Below are positions 32,336-41,477 of a stretch of 64,000 nt of DNA, one piece after another; position 1 is the stretch's first letter; each line of letters opens with the position of its first letter. A program made the position numbers and the translations under genes. Location: the NCBI GenBank assembly GCA_903896925.1, contig CAITZM010000136.1:34464-98463 (forward strand), read 5' to 3'. This DNA comes from an uncultured Lentisphaerota bacterium. Its GTDB lineage: Bacteria; Verrucomicrobiota; Kiritimatiellia; CAIQIC01. The notes beneath the pieces were generated by a model that saw nothing but the letters and a program-made list of their open reading frames with translations, was not told the origin of the DNA and searched no databases.

Positions 32336-34381
32336 GTGCCTAGGAAAGTACAATTATTTTGCGTGCTGTTGGCGCTGATAGCCCTGTTTGCCGCCGGCCT
32401 TGGCGTGCGACGTTACCTGCTTGCCATCCAGCACGAGGTGGCCGGCGTGGAAATGCCGTTCACGTTGGAGGGTGCCATTCACTTCCACCGCATCCAGCAG
32501 GCGCGTTCACCTGCCGGCTTGCCTGCGACCGATCGCAACATCGAATATCCGCGCGGCATCCGCGTGCGGGCCACCGACACCGTCACCGATACCTACCTCC
32601 TCGCCGCGCTCACGCATCTGTTCCCGACGGCCATGCCGCTTGCCGAGCGCGTGCGCTGGATCAGCGGCCTCTGGTTCTGCCTGGGCATCCCGCTGCTCGC
32701 GCTCTGGCTGCGGGGGCTGACGCGCTCCTGGTGGGCGGGCCTGGCCGCCGGCGCGCTCTACGCCGTCATGCTCTCCAGTGTCATCCGTTCAACCGGGCAG
32801 GAAATCTCGCACGAAAACTTCGCGCTGCCGCTGCTTATCGGCAGCCTCGCCGCCGCCGCCTGGGCGCAACGGACTGAGGCTTTTGGTCGTTTCCTGGGAA
32901 GCGCCTTGCTGGCCGCCGCGCTGCTCGCGTTGGCGCAGATGACGTGGGATCTGGTCCAGTTCTTCATCTTCATCTGGGCGCTGTGGCTGGGAGGCCGCGT
33001 AGTGTTCGGGCGCGAGCCTTTGCCGGTGCGCGAGGCCGCGCTTGCATGGTGCCAGGTAGGCGCGTTGGCGCTGGCCGGCGCGCTCAACCCCTACCTGCGC
33101 GTCCACGGGTATCTCTATTCGTTGCCGTTGCTGCTCGCGCTCGGTGTGTTGCTGGCGGATCTGACGCGGCGTCGATTCCAGGGCCTGGACAAGGAGCTCG
33201 CCGGTTCTTCCGGGGTTTGGAAAATGCGGCTCCTTGCGCTGTGTGTCGCGCTGGTGCCGGTGGCGCTGGGTCTGTTGTTGGCGCGCAATTACGGCTCGGC
33301 CTACAGCCACTTCGGCGAACTGCTGGTGGCGAAGCTCCGCTTCCTCAATGTGAAACCGGCGGACCCGGCGCTGCTGACGTTCGACCAGCGCATCCTCTGG
33401 GTCCCGGCCTTGCATTCGGCCACATGGAGTTTGACAAACCACCTGTTTCCCGCCATATTCACTACGTCGTTGATCGCATTGGCTTGTGTGGTACGCCGTA
33501 AGAACGAAGACCGGAACTCCAATCTGACGCTACTGGTGGTCGGCGCTATTGTCTCCTTTGTCGCCTATTGGTTTTTCGTCCGGCTCCATGTCTTCACCGC
33601 TTTGTTCATGGCGGCGCTGCTGGGAGCTTGGGTGGCCTGGGTGGCGCGCCGGGGGTTGCTGGCGCGCGCGGTCGTGGGTGTGGTGGTGCTGCTGACGCTG
33701 GTTGCGGAAGCGGGCAACACCTTGCGGCGGCCTGAAGACCAGGGGCGGTTGGGCGTCCACTATCGCGAGTTGAACGAGCTGACCGCTTGGTTGCGTGCGA
33801 ATGTGGCGCCCGCGCCTGTGCTTGCGAACTTCGGCGTGAGCGCGGCGATTCTGACGTATGGTGAATGCCCGATCTTGCTGCATCCGAAATTCGAGGCGCC
33901 ACAGATCCGCGAGCGGGTGCGCCGCGGCAATGAAGTGCTTTTCAAAGAAACCGAGGACAGGTTTCGCGATTGGGCGGAGTTGGAAGGCGCGCTCTACTAC
34001 GTGCATGAGCGGGGCGAGTATGGTCCCGAACATGTGGAGCAGCAGATGCGCTACATGGCGGATGCCATCCAGCCGCGCACCGATACCGCCGCCTGGCTGC
34101 TGGATCGCGAACCCCGGAAACTCCGGTGCTTCACGGAAGTCTGGAGCAATCCGAAGTACCGCGTGTTCCGGATCCTGCGCAGCGACGATGCGCAGATCGC
34201 GGCGGAGCAGGCCGAACTGGCGGGGTTGGCGCTGCAGCACGGCCGGCTCGCTCGGGCGGAATGCCACGCCCTCGAGGCCCTGGCGCGCGCGCCGGACAAC
34301 CGGCCGGCGCAGGCGGTCTTGCGGCATGTCCTCTCGCTGAAACGGCAGGGCTTTGGCGCACAGCATGATGAAAAGAAGTGA
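32336..34381 (+). CDS. Polytopic membrane protein, GT-C glycosyltransferase-like
   Basis: 681 residues with about 11-13 membrane helices in the first 460 residues. The first loop after helix 1 (GVEMPFTLEGAIHFHRI) and SSVIRSTGQEISHENFALPL follow the organisation of STT3/Dpy19-type GT-C enzymes, where acidic residues in the first extracytoplasmic loop bind the metal or substrate. A soluble C-terminal domain (about 465-680) ends with a TPR-like helix pair (AGLALQHGRLARAECHALEA). Could transfer a lipid-linked sugar to protein or polymer; assignment is from topology only. GTG start at 32336. It overlaps coaE by 17 bp. Confidence 0.6.
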   Translation: MPRKVQLFCVLLALIALFAAGLGVRRYLLAIQHEVAGVEMPFTLEGAIHFHRIQQARSPAGLPATDRNIEYPRGIRVRATDTVTDTYLLAALTHLFPTAMPLAERVRWISGLWFCLGIPLLALWLRGLTRSWWAGLAAGALYAVMLSSVIRSTGQEISHENFALPLLIGSLAAAAWAQRTEAFGRFLGSALLAAALLALAQMTWDLVQFFIFIWALWLGGRVVFGREPLPVREAALAWCQVGALALAGALNPYLRVHGYLYSLPLLLALGVLLADLTRRRFQGLDKELAGSSGVWKMRLLALCVALVPVALGLLLARNYGSAYSHFGELLVAKLRFLNVKPADPALLTFDQRILWVPALHSATWSLTNHLFPAIFTTSLIALACVVRRKNEDRNSNLTLLVVGAIVSFVAYWFFVRLHVFTALFMAALLGAWVAWVARRGLLARAVVGVVVLLTLVAEAGNTLRRPEDQGRLGVHYRELNELTAWLRANVAPAPVLANFGVSAAILTYGECPILLHPKFEAPQIRERVRRGNEVLFKETEDRFRDWAELEGALYYVHERGEYGPEHVEQQMRYMADAIQPRTDTAAWLLDREPRKLRCFTEVWSNPKYRVFRILRSDDAQIAAEQAELAGLALQHGRLARAECHALEALARAPDNRPAQAVLRHVLSLKRQGFGAQHDEKK

Positions 34382-34988
34382 GACCAGTCATCGTCCGTGG
34401 CGGGTGGCATTGACCGGCGGCATTGGCTGCGGCAAGACCGAGGTCGCGCGGCAGTTGTTGACTCTTGGCGCAGTGGTGTGGGATGCCGACGAGTCCGTGC
34501 ACCGCCAGCTGCGCCGTGGCACCGCGGCCTACCGGCGGATCGTGCGGGCCTTCGGGCCGGGCGTGGTCCGCGCCGGCGGCGGCCTGTGCCGCGCCGCGCT
34601 CGCGAAGGCTGTGTTTGCCGATGCCCGTCAGCGCCTGGCTTTGGAGAAGATTTTGCACCCGGCCGTGATTCGCGAGATGCGGGCTTGGCTGGTCGCGCAG
34701 CGACGGAAGCAGCGCAGCGCCATTGCGGTTGTCCCCCTGCTGTTTGAAGTCGGTCTGGACCGCGGCTGGGATGCCGTGGTCTGTGTCGCTGCCGACGAGG
34801 CGGTGGCGTTGCGCCGGCTCCGCCGGCGCGGCGTGGAGGAAGCGGATGCGCGCCGCCGGATGGCGGCGCAGTGGCCGCTCGCGCGCAAAGTGCGGGCAGC
34901 CGACAGTGTGATTTGGAACAACGGAACGCGGCGCCAACTTGCCGCACAAGTGAAGAAATTCTGGGCGTGTCGCCCGGAGGAGAACTGA
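34365..34988 (+). CDS. coaE: Dephospho-CoA kinase
   Basis: 207 residues. Walker A loop GGIGCGKTEVA at residues 18-28, DADESVHRQL (the DAD motif binding dephospho-CoA), LEKILHPAVIREMRAWL, VVPLLFEVGLDRGWD and RLRRRGVEEADARRRMAAQW are the conserved CoaE blocks. It catalyses the last step of coenzyme A synthesis, ATP-dependent phosphorylation of the 3'-hydroxyl of dephospho-CoA, in the cytoplasm. ATG at 34365 or 34368; both lie inside the end of the upstream membrane protein gene. Only 3 bp separate it from rho, a coaE-rho order I believe recurs in PVC bacteria. Confidence 0.95.
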   Translation: MMKRSETSHRPWRVALTGGIGCGKTEVARQLLTLGAVVWDADESVHRQLRRGTAAYRRIVRAFGPGVVRAGGGLCRAALAKAVFADARQRLALEKILHPAVIREMRAWLVAQRRKQRSAIAVVPLLFEVGLDRGWDAVVCVAADEAVALRRLRRRGVEEADARRRMAAQWPLARKVRAADSVIWNNGTRRQLAAQVKKFWACRPEEN

Positions 34989-34991
34989 ACC

Positions 34992-36536
34992 ATGGAAGAG
35001 AAACCAATCCGTCGCCGGGGCCGTCCGCCGCGTCAGCCCGGCCAGCCTGTTGAGCCGCAACAGCCCGCCACCTCGGCCGCTCCGCAGCAGCAACCTCCGC
35101 CAGCGCCCCAACCGGTCCCGCAGGCGACTGTCGCCGCACCCCAGGTGCCCGAAGCCTCGCTGGGCCAGGCTTCGCCCGTCTCCGTCGATCCGCAGGCCGC
35201 GCCGCAGACGGCCACCCTGCCGCAACCGCCGCCGCCGGCGCCGACCGAGGCCGTGCCGAAGCAGAACGTCCGGCCCCGGGGGCAGCGGCTGGATCTGTTC
35301 GAGCTCCAGCAGAAACAGGTCCCGGAGCTCAAGGAAATGGCCGAAAGCTACGGCCTCGTTGAGCTGGGTGCGCTGCGCAAGCACGAGCTGATCTTCGAGA
35401 TCCTGCGCTGGAACGGCCGGCTCAACGGCACGATGTTCGGACGCGGGGTGTGCGAAATCCTGCCCGACGGCTTCGGCTTCCTGCGCTCGCCGCACTACAG
35501 CTATCTGCCGTGCCCGGAAGATATCTACGTTTCGCCCTCGCAGATCCGCCGCTTCGGCCTGCGCACCGGCGACCTCGTGGACGGCGAGATCCGCGCCCCG
35601 AAGGAGAAGGAGCGTTTCTTCGCCCTGCTGCGCGTGGATCACATCAACGACCAGGACCCGGAAAAATCCCGCAACAAGATTCCCTTCGAAAACCTGACCC
35701 CGCTCTTCCCGGACCGGCGGTTCGTGCTCGAGGTCGGACCGGCCGAAATCTCCATGCGCGTCATGGACCTGCTCACGCCCATCGGCATGGGCCAGCGCGG
35801 CCTGATCGTCGCCCCGCCGCGCACCGGCAAGACCGTCCTGATGCAGAAGATTGCCAACAGCATCAGCGCCAACACCCCGAAGGCCAAGCTCATCATCCTG
35901 CTGATCGACGAGCGCCCCGAGGAAGTCACCGACATGGAGCGCACCACCAAGGCCGAGGTGCTATCCTCGACCTTCGACGAGCCGCCGGAGCGGCACGTCC
36001 AGGTGGCCGAGATCGTGATCGAGATGGCCAAGCGCCGCGTCGAGTGCGGGCAGGACGTCGTGATCCTGCTCGACTCCATCACCCGCCTCGCCCGCGCCTA
36101 TAACACGCTGCAGCCGCACTCCGGCAAGATCCTGTCCGGCGGCGTGGATGCGAACGCGTTGCACAAGCCGAAGCGCTTCTTCGGCGCCGCGCGCAACATC
36201 GAGGGGGGCGGCAGCCTGACGATCCTGGCGACCGCGCTCATCGACACCGGCAGCCGCATGGACGAAGTCATCTTCGAGGAGTTCAAGGGCACCGGCAACA
36301 TGGAGCTCGGCCTCGACCGCCGGCTGGTGGACAAGCGCATCTTCCCGGCGATCAACATCGAGCAGTCGGGCACGCGCAAGGAAGAGCTGCTGCTGCATCC
36401 GGACGAGATCGCGAAGATCTGGATCCTGCGCAAGGCCCTCAACGGAGTGCCGCCGGTCGAGGGCATGGAATTGCTCATCAACCGTCTCAAGAAGACCAAG
36501 AGCAACGTGGAATTCCTGATGGCGTTGCAGGGCTGA
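34992..36536 (+). CDS. rho: Transcription termination factor Rho with Pro-rich N-terminal extension
   Basis: 514 residues. The first ~95 are Pro/Ala/Gln-rich and begin with an AT-hook-like [10 protein letters not shown]. Then the N-terminal RNA-binding domain ([40 protein letters not shown]), the P-loop APPRTGKT (274-281), the Walker B region [16 protein letters not shown], the Q-loop part and [12 protein letters not shown]. Ring-shaped RNA helicase that ends transcription at rut sites. GGAGGAGAACTGAACC precedes the ATG. A strong intrinsic terminator follows, so rho closes the 31.4-36.5 kb transcription unit. The extension is not needed for the fold and may alter RNA or partner binding. Confidence 0.97.
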   Translation: MEEKPIRRRGRPPRQPGQPVEPQQPATSAAPQQQPPPAPQPVPQATVAAPQVPEASLGQASPVSVDPQAAPQTATLPQPPPPAPTEAVPKQNVRPRGQRLDLFELQQKQVPELKEMAESYGLVELGALRKHELIFEILRWNGRLNGTMFGRGVCEILPDGFGFLRSPHYSYLPCPEDIYVSPSQIRRFGLRTGDLVDGEIRAPKEKERFFALLRVDHINDQDPEKSRNKIPFENLTPLFPDRRFVLEVGPAEISMRVMDLLTPIGMGQRGLIVAPPRTGKTVLMQKIANSISANTPKAKLIILLIDERPEEVTDMERTTKAEVLSSTFDEPPERHVQVAEIVIEMAKRRVECGQDVVILLDSITRLARAYNTLQPHSGKILSGGVDANALHKPKRFFGAARNIEGGGSLTILATALIDTGSRMDEVIFEEFKGTGNMELGLDRRLVDKRIFPAINIEQSGTRKEELLLHPDEIAKIWILRKALNGVPPVEGMELLINRLKKTKSNVEFLMALQG

Positions 36537-36565
36537 CCCAAGCCCGCGTGACCAAGGGCAAGCAT

Positions 36566-36608
36566 CCAGCCTGGGCCGGTTCAACCGGCCTCAGGCTGGA
36601 TTTTTTTT
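36566..36608 (+). terminator. Strong intrinsic terminator after rho
   Basis: Stem CCAGCCTG-GGCCGG / CCGGCC-T-CAGGCTGG with a TTCAA loop, followed by A and eight Ts. The stem is about 14 bp with one bulge: the clearest intrinsic terminator in the window. Confidence 0.93.
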
Positions 36609-36623
36609 GTCGACTTCGCAGTC

Positions 36624-36652
36624 TTGGAAACCGCAAGCGGTTCTGCTAGTTT
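36624..36652 (+). promoter_or_regulatory. Promoter of the AraC gene with internal palindrome
   Basis: TTGGAA (36624-36629), 17-bp spacer, TAGTTT (36647-36652). The spacer holds a perfect palindrome AACCGC-AA-GCGGTT (36629-36642). The GTG start at 36659 is 7 bp after the -10 box, so the mRNA may be leaderless. The palindrome is well placed for repression or autoregulation. Confidence 0.5.
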
Positions 36653-36658
36653 TTGGTC

Positions 36659-37498
36659 GTGAGCGCAAGCGCCATTCCCCGCGGGATCATGCTGCCGCCG
36701 CAGGGCCGGCCGCGCTGGATGCCGCGTGATCCCGCGGGCTGGGAGCTGCTCTATCTCTCGTGGGGCCTGCGCTGGATGGGCGAGCATCCGATCCCGCTGG
36801 CGATGCACGAGGGCTGGGTCTATGCCGTCATCCTCGAAGGCGCACCCTCGCTCCTTATCGGCGACCGCCCGCGCGCCACGCGGCGCGGCGACGTCTTCAT
36901 TTTCCACCCCGACTGTGCCTACGGCTGGCGTGACCAGGCGCAGCGTTCGTGTCGTCTCATGAGCTGGCTCTGGCGCACGCCCCCGGCGCACTCCCAGCTT
37001 GTGCCGTCGACCGGAGGGCTCAGCCGGCTGCGGGCGGGTGCGGGGACGCTGCGTCGCCTCATCGGGATCAACCGCGACTGCCTGCGCGCCGTGGCGGGCG
37101 CGGGCGAGATGGCCGCCCTGGCCCTGCGCCGGGCGCGGCTGGACTTGGACCTGTGTCTTGCGGCCGAACTGGGCCATGCCGATACGGCGGACAGCCGCTA
37201 CCGCGCGCAGCTCGCGGTGCATTTTCTCCGGCACAACCCGGCGGCGCTCCAGCCGGCGAAGCGCCTGTGCGAATACCTCCAGATCTCGCCGGCTGCGTTG
37301 CGCAAACTGTTCCAGAAGCACCACCGGCGCAGTCCACAGGCGGTTGCGCTCGAAGTACGCATGCAGCATGCGCTCGAACGGCTGGCGCGCGGTGTCGCCG
37401 TCAAACAGATCGCGTTCGAGCTGGGCTACCGGCATGCCAACGACTTCAGCCGCGCCTACAAGCGTTTTTTCGGCGCTACCACCCGCGCTGCCAAGTAG
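36659..37498 (+). CDS. AraC-family transcriptional regulator
   Basis: 279 residues. The N-terminal half is a cupin-like sensor (PIPLAMHEGWVYAVILEGAP, LIGDRPRATRRGDVFIFHPD). The C-terminal half is the double helix-turn-helix: RLCEYLQISPAALRKLFQKH, QAVALEVRMQHALERLARGV and IAFELGYRHANDFSRAYKRF, the AraC signature. Sugar-sensing members usually activate the neighbouring catabolic genes; it precedes a long run of sugar-metabolism genes on the same strand and may control them. The GTG at 36659 is directly downstream of the promoter; an ATG at 36689 is an alternative. No Shine-Dalgarno is visible. Confidence 0.88.
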   Translation: MSASAIPRGIMLPPQGRPRWMPRDPAGWELLYLSWGLRWMGEHPIPLAMHEGWVYAVILEGAPSLLIGDRPRATRRGDVFIFHPDCAYGWRDQAQRSCRLMSWLWRTPPAHSQLVPSTGGLSRLRAGAGTLRRLIGINRDCLRAVAGAGEMAALALRRARLDLDLCLAAELGHADTADSRYRAQLAVHFLRHNPAALQPAKRLCEYLQISPAALRKLFQKHHRRSPQAVALEVRMQHALERLARGVAVKQIAFELGYRHANDFSRAYKRFFGATTRAAK

Positions 37499-37628
37499 CA
37501 TAAGCGCTCCACCGCATGGGATGCTAGGCGTTTGGCCTGTACGGCGGGCGGGCGGCGTGGGATGCTGCTGCGACGCTGGCGGACGACAGCCGCCGCAGAT
37601 GGCTTCCCGGATCGAAAAGGAGTACCTG

Positions 37629-38984
37629 ATGAATAGAGAAATGACGCGGCGGGGTTTTCTGGGTGCAGCGGGTCGCGTGGCGGCCGGCGCGGCGGTCGCG
37701 CCTCTCTTGCTGCCACGACGGCTGTTCGGCGCGGATGCGCCCGGCAAGAAAATCACCATGGGCTTCATCGGCTGCGGCCGGCAGGCTTATCACTCCAACA
37801 TCCCCGGTTTCATCAAGACCGCGGGCGTGCAGTGCGTCGCCGTCTGCGACGTGGACACCTGGCGCATGGGGCAGGCCAAGAAACAGATCGAGGACTTCTA
37901 CGCCAAACAGAAGGGCGGCGACTTCAAGGGCTGCGCGACCTACAAGGATTTTCGCGAACTGCTCGCCGACAAGACGATTGACGCGGTGATGATCTCGACG
38001 CAGGACCACTGGCACGTGCCGATGGCCGTTGCCGCGGTGCGCGCGGGCAAGGATGTGGCGCTGGAGAAACCGATCACGCGGTATATCGACGAAGGCCGCC
38101 TGCTCGCCAGCGAAGTGGCAAAGCACAACCGGGTCTTCCGCGTGGACAGCGAATTCCGCTCGCTGGAACCGATGCACCGCGCGGCGGAGCTGGTGCGCAA
38201 CGGGCGCATCGGCAAGGTGCTTGTCGTGCGCACCGGTTCGCCCAAGGAAGTTTTCCCCAACGAGGCGGAAGTCGTGGCGCCGACGCCGGTGGATTTGGAT
38301 TACGACCTGTGGCTTGGCCCGGCGCCGAGGGTGGACTACATGCAGAAGCGCGTCCACGCGCCGCACGACTTGAAGAGCCGCCCGGGATGGATGAGGAACT
38401 TGGACTATTGCGACGGCATGATCGCGAACTGGGGCACGCATCTCAACGACATCGGCCAGTGGGGCGCGGGCACGGAGCGCACCGGGCCGGTGGAAATCAA
38501 GGCGACCGGGAAATTCCATGACGGCAAGGTGTGGAACGTGCTGGAAAACTTCGACGCCTGGTACAAGTTCGCCACCGGAATGGAGTTCTTCTACCAGATG
38601 GGCACTCCGCACGTGCGCTTCGAGGGCGAGAAGGGCTGGATCCAGGTCAACTACGCGCAGGACAAACTGCATCCCGAAAGACTGCAGGCGAGCGACCCGA
38701 AAATCCTGAAGGAACAAATCGGGCCGGAGGAAATCCATTTCCCGCTCAAGAGCGAAAAGCAGGACTTCATTGACGCCGTGCGCTCGCGCGGCAAGACGCT
38801 CGAGGACGAGGAAGTCGGCCAGCGCACAACCTCGCTCTGTCACCTCGCGCACATCGCTGTCCAGCTTGGCGGAGTCAAGCTGGCGTGGGATCCCGACAAG
38901 GAGCTTTTCCTCGGCAACGACGAGGCGAACAAGCTGGCGAAGCGCCCGCCGATGCGCGCGCCGTGGAGTTTTGAAACCTTGTAA
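37629..38984 (+). CDS. Tat-exported Gfo/Idh/MocA family oxidoreductase
   Basis: 451 residues. Twin-arginine signal MTRRGFLGAAGRVAAGAAVA, then the Rossmann start KKITMGFIGCGRQAYHSNIP, VAVCDVDTWRMGQAK, MISTQDHWHVPMAVAAVRAG and KDVALEKPITRYIDEG with the catalytic EKP motif. The C-terminal beta-sheet domain carries MIANWGTHLNDIGQWGAG, where the histidine of the HLxD pattern sits in the active site. Periplasmic NAD(P)-dependent enzyme acting on a sugar or glycoside. AAAAGGAGTACCTG precedes the ATG. First structural gene after the AraC regulator; the following gene begins 11 bp downstream. Confidence 0.91.
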   Translation: MNREMTRRGFLGAAGRVAAGAAVAPLLLPRRLFGADAPGKKITMGFIGCGRQAYHSNIPGFIKTAGVQCVAVCDVDTWRMGQAKKQIEDFYAKQKGGDFKGCATYKDFRELLADKTIDAVMISTQDHWHVPMAVAAVRAGKDVALEKPITRYIDEGRLLASEVAKHNRVFRVDSEFRSLEPMHRAAELVRNGRIGKVLVVRTGSPKEVFPNEAEVVAPTPVDLDYDLWLGPAPRVDYMQKRVHAPHDLKSRPGWMRNLDYCDGMIANWGTHLNDIGQWGAGTERTGPVEIKATGKFHDGKVWNVLENFDAWYKFATGMEFFYQMGTPHVRFEGEKGWIQVNYAQDKLHPERLQASDPKILKEQIGPEEIHFPLKSEKQDFIDAVRSRGKTLEDEEVGQRTTSLCHLAHIAVQLGGVKLAWDPDKELFLGNDEANKLAKRPPMRAPWSFETL

Positions 38985-38995
38985 AAGTTGAAACC

Positions 38996-41317
38996 TTGAA
39001 GGTGAAAGCCACCAGCTCAGTTCTCGTCGGCTTGCTGCTCGCTTCCTTGGTGCGCGTGCAAGCTGACGAGTTTCCCGATCCAGTTGTTAGAGTGGAGGAG
39101 CTGGGTTTCGATGAAATTGCGTTTGTGAAGCGCAAACCGTACTCGTCGGATCATTATTATACGGACATCAACAACGGCACCAGCGCGGACCGGTTTCAGC
39201 CCGACAACGGAATTTACATTTATAATGTCCGCACGCGCGCCGAGCGTCCCGTCGTTACAGCGGCCGGGCTTCCAGGTGGAAAAGGTTTCATCGGCAAGAT
39301 CAGTCTGTCGTTCGATGCGAAAAAAATCCTGTTTGATTTCCGTCAGGACTCAAGCTCCGGTTTCCGCATCTGGGAAGTCAACCGCGATGGCTCGGGGCTG
39401 CGGCAGGTGTCATTCCCGCCGCCGGACGAGGCGGAGAAGGTCGCGCGTTGGCACCCAAGCTGGCACACGGACGATATTCATCCGTGTTATCTGCCGGACG
39501 GGAGAATTATGTTCTCTTCGACGCGCCACGAACGCACGGTTTTGTGCGGCGGTTCGGCGGGTCTGGTGGCGCCCGGGTTGCACCGGATGGACGCCGCCGG
39601 CTCGCATATTGAGCAGCTCACGCAAAGCCCGGTGAGTGAGTTTTGTCCGGTCATGCTGGATGACGGCCGCGTGATGTATCATCGTTGGGAATACATAGAC
39701 CGCGGGGCGCGCGTCTCCAAGACAGTCTGGACGATGAACCCCGATGGCACGCACTCGCAGGAGCTCTTCGGTTTGTCGGATGATGCGACGCCGGTGTACA
39801 TGTATCCGCAGCCGATTCCGGGCAATAATCACTGTTTTGTGTGTGTAGGGACGAGCCATTTTCCACAAGGCGGATGTTTGGGTGCGATTTTGCTGGTGGA
39901 TTTCGGCCGGGAAACAAAAGTGCCGGGACCGGATCCGGACGAACCGGGCTTTGTGCGCGATGACAGCCGGTATCCGGTCATCAACATCACACCGGAGGTC
40001 TTCGTGCAACGGCGCTCGGAGCCGGGCTGGAACTTTTTGGCCGGGCGAGGCAAATATGTCGCCGATCGGAAGGGGGAACACGGGCATTTGTATGCGCATC
40101 CGTTTCCCATTAACGATCGCGAATTTCTAGTGTCGTACAAAGTGCGCTCTGAGGATCATTATAAGGATGTGCCTAACGCTTACGCTTTGTATCTCATCGA
40201 TACCCATGGCCACCATCGTTTTGTTCACGCGGACCCGACTCTCTCCTGTTGGCACGCCACGCCCTTGGTCGCACGGAGTGCTCCGCCACAGATAACCGCG
40301 CTGCGCGACGCGCGCCACGCCGCGAACAACCAGGCGCTCTGCGTGGTGCTCAACATCTACCAGGGCATGGAAGGCGTAAAGCCTGGCGAAGTGAAATGGC
40401 TCCGGATCAACGAAGCGGTGCCGCGCTACTGGTCTACGAATCGGCGTTGGTCGCCGTCGCTGAGCAGTTCCAGCTGGAAGGCCGCGCTCTGGCCGCGTGT
40501 GCAATGGGGTGTTGTGCCGGTGGAAAAGGATGGCTCCGCGCATTTCCTTGTGCCGGCCAACCGCAACATTTTCTTCCAGGCTCTCGACGGGGATTTCCGG
40601 GAGCTCCAACGCGAGCGAACCTATGTGAACTACATGCCGGGCGAAGTTCGCTCCTGCACAGGTTGTCACGTTCCCTCGCATCGCACCGCTGCGGTCAATG
40701 ATGCCGCGCCGTGTCTGGCTCTGGCCCGCCCGCCGAGTCAACTGCAGCCGCAACCGTGCGACCTTGTGGCCAGCGGCGGCGACGGCCAGCCGGGCCAGGT
40801 CATGCATTACCCGACCGACATCCAGCCGATCTTCAATGCCAAATGCATCAAGTGCCACGGTCAGAAAGAACCTGCCGGTAACCTGCGGTTGACCGGTGAA
40901 ATCACGCAGTTTTACAGCACATCGTACGAGGAACTGGCACGGAAGGAACTTGCCGGGCCGATCATTCCTGAGTTCACCTCGTTTTCTAAAGGCGACCGGG
41001 GCAACTGCAACGGCGCGTATCTGCCACCCAAAAGCCTCGGTTGCTTCGCGAGTCCATTGATCGCCATGCTCACCGACGAAAAACATCCGAAGAACAGCAA
41101 AAACAATCACACAAAATTGCTTGTACCGATGGAACTGATGAAACTTTGTCGCTGGGTGGATACCAACTATCAATTCTACGGCAGTTACTTTGGTCGCCAG
41201 CATCCCCAATGGGTCGATGCCGACCCCAAGAATCCTGCTTACGATCCTGCCGATTTCCGCCGACGCGCCACCTTTGACGAAGCCACAAGCTTCCTCGCGC
41301 CGGGGTGGCATCGGTAG
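38996..41317 (+). CDS. HzsA-related exported protein with two c-type heme motifs
   Basis: 773 residues with a signal peptide (VKATSSVLVGLLLASLVRVQA). The middle is a beta-propeller-like region with repeated WEVNRDGSGLRQVSF, HPSWHTDDIHPCYLPDGRIM, RMDAAGSHIEQLT and DDGRVMYHRWEYIDRG, as in hydrazine-synthase-alpha-like (HzsA-related) proteins of PVC bacteria that are not anammox. Two CxxCH sites, C554-x-x-C557-H and C617-x-x-C620-H, should bind heme covalently in the periplasm. Function unknown; an electron-transfer or oxidation role for sugars is plausible. No ATG; TTG at 38996 or GTG at 39002. GC content is visibly lower than in neighbours, suggesting transfer. Confidence 0.78.
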   Translation: MKVKATSSVLVGLLLASLVRVQADEFPDPVVRVEELGFDEIAFVKRKPYSSDHYYTDINNGTSADRFQPDNGIYIYNVRTRAERPVVTAAGLPGGKGFIGKISLSFDAKKILFDFRQDSSSGFRIWEVNRDGSGLRQVSFPPPDEAEKVARWHPSWHTDDIHPCYLPDGRIMFSSTRHERTVLCGGSAGLVAPGLHRMDAAGSHIEQLTQSPVSEFCPVMLDDGRVMYHRWEYIDRGARVSKTVWTMNPDGTHSQELFGLSDDATPVYMYPQPIPGNNHCFVCVGTSHFPQGGCLGAILLVDFGRETKVPGPDPDEPGFVRDDSRYPVINITPEVFVQRRSEPGWNFLAGRGKYVADRKGEHGHLYAHPFPINDREFLVSYKVRSEDHYKDVPNAYALYLIDTHGHHRFVHADPTLSCWHATPLVARSAPPQITALRDARHAANNQALCVVLNIYQGMEGVKPGEVKWLRINEAVPRYWSTNRRWSPSLSSSSWKAALWPRVQWGVVPVEKDGSAHFLVPANRNIFFQALDGDFRELQRERTYVNYMPGEVRSCTGCHVPSHRTAAVNDAAPCLALARPPSQLQPQPCDLVASGGDGQPGQVMHYPTDIQPIFNAKCIKCHGQKEPAGNLRLTGEITQFYSTSYEELARKELAGPIIPEFTSFSKGDRGNCNGAYLPPKSLGCFASPLIAMLTDEKHPKNSKNNHTKLLVPMELMKLCRWVDTNYQFYGSYFGRQHPQWVDADPKNPAYDPADFRRRATFDEATSFLAPGWHR

Positions 41318-41477
41318 CCTTATTTATACGGCAAACATGGGAGGCTTAGTCCATCGTGCCAAGAGGATTAAAGAAGGAGGTCAGAAGCTGAAGACGATTG
41401 CCGCACAACTCGAACCCGAGAAAGCCATCGCAGCGGGGCAGCCAACGCGCAGGTGTCAGGTAAATGCCGCGCCGTTT

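Noticed and set aside
41337..41477. N-terminal extension of the ThuA protein from an ATG at 41337
   Set aside because: It would put about 47 polar residues before the signal-like segment at 41478, which is the more credible start. The stretch may be leader DNA or a gene relic.
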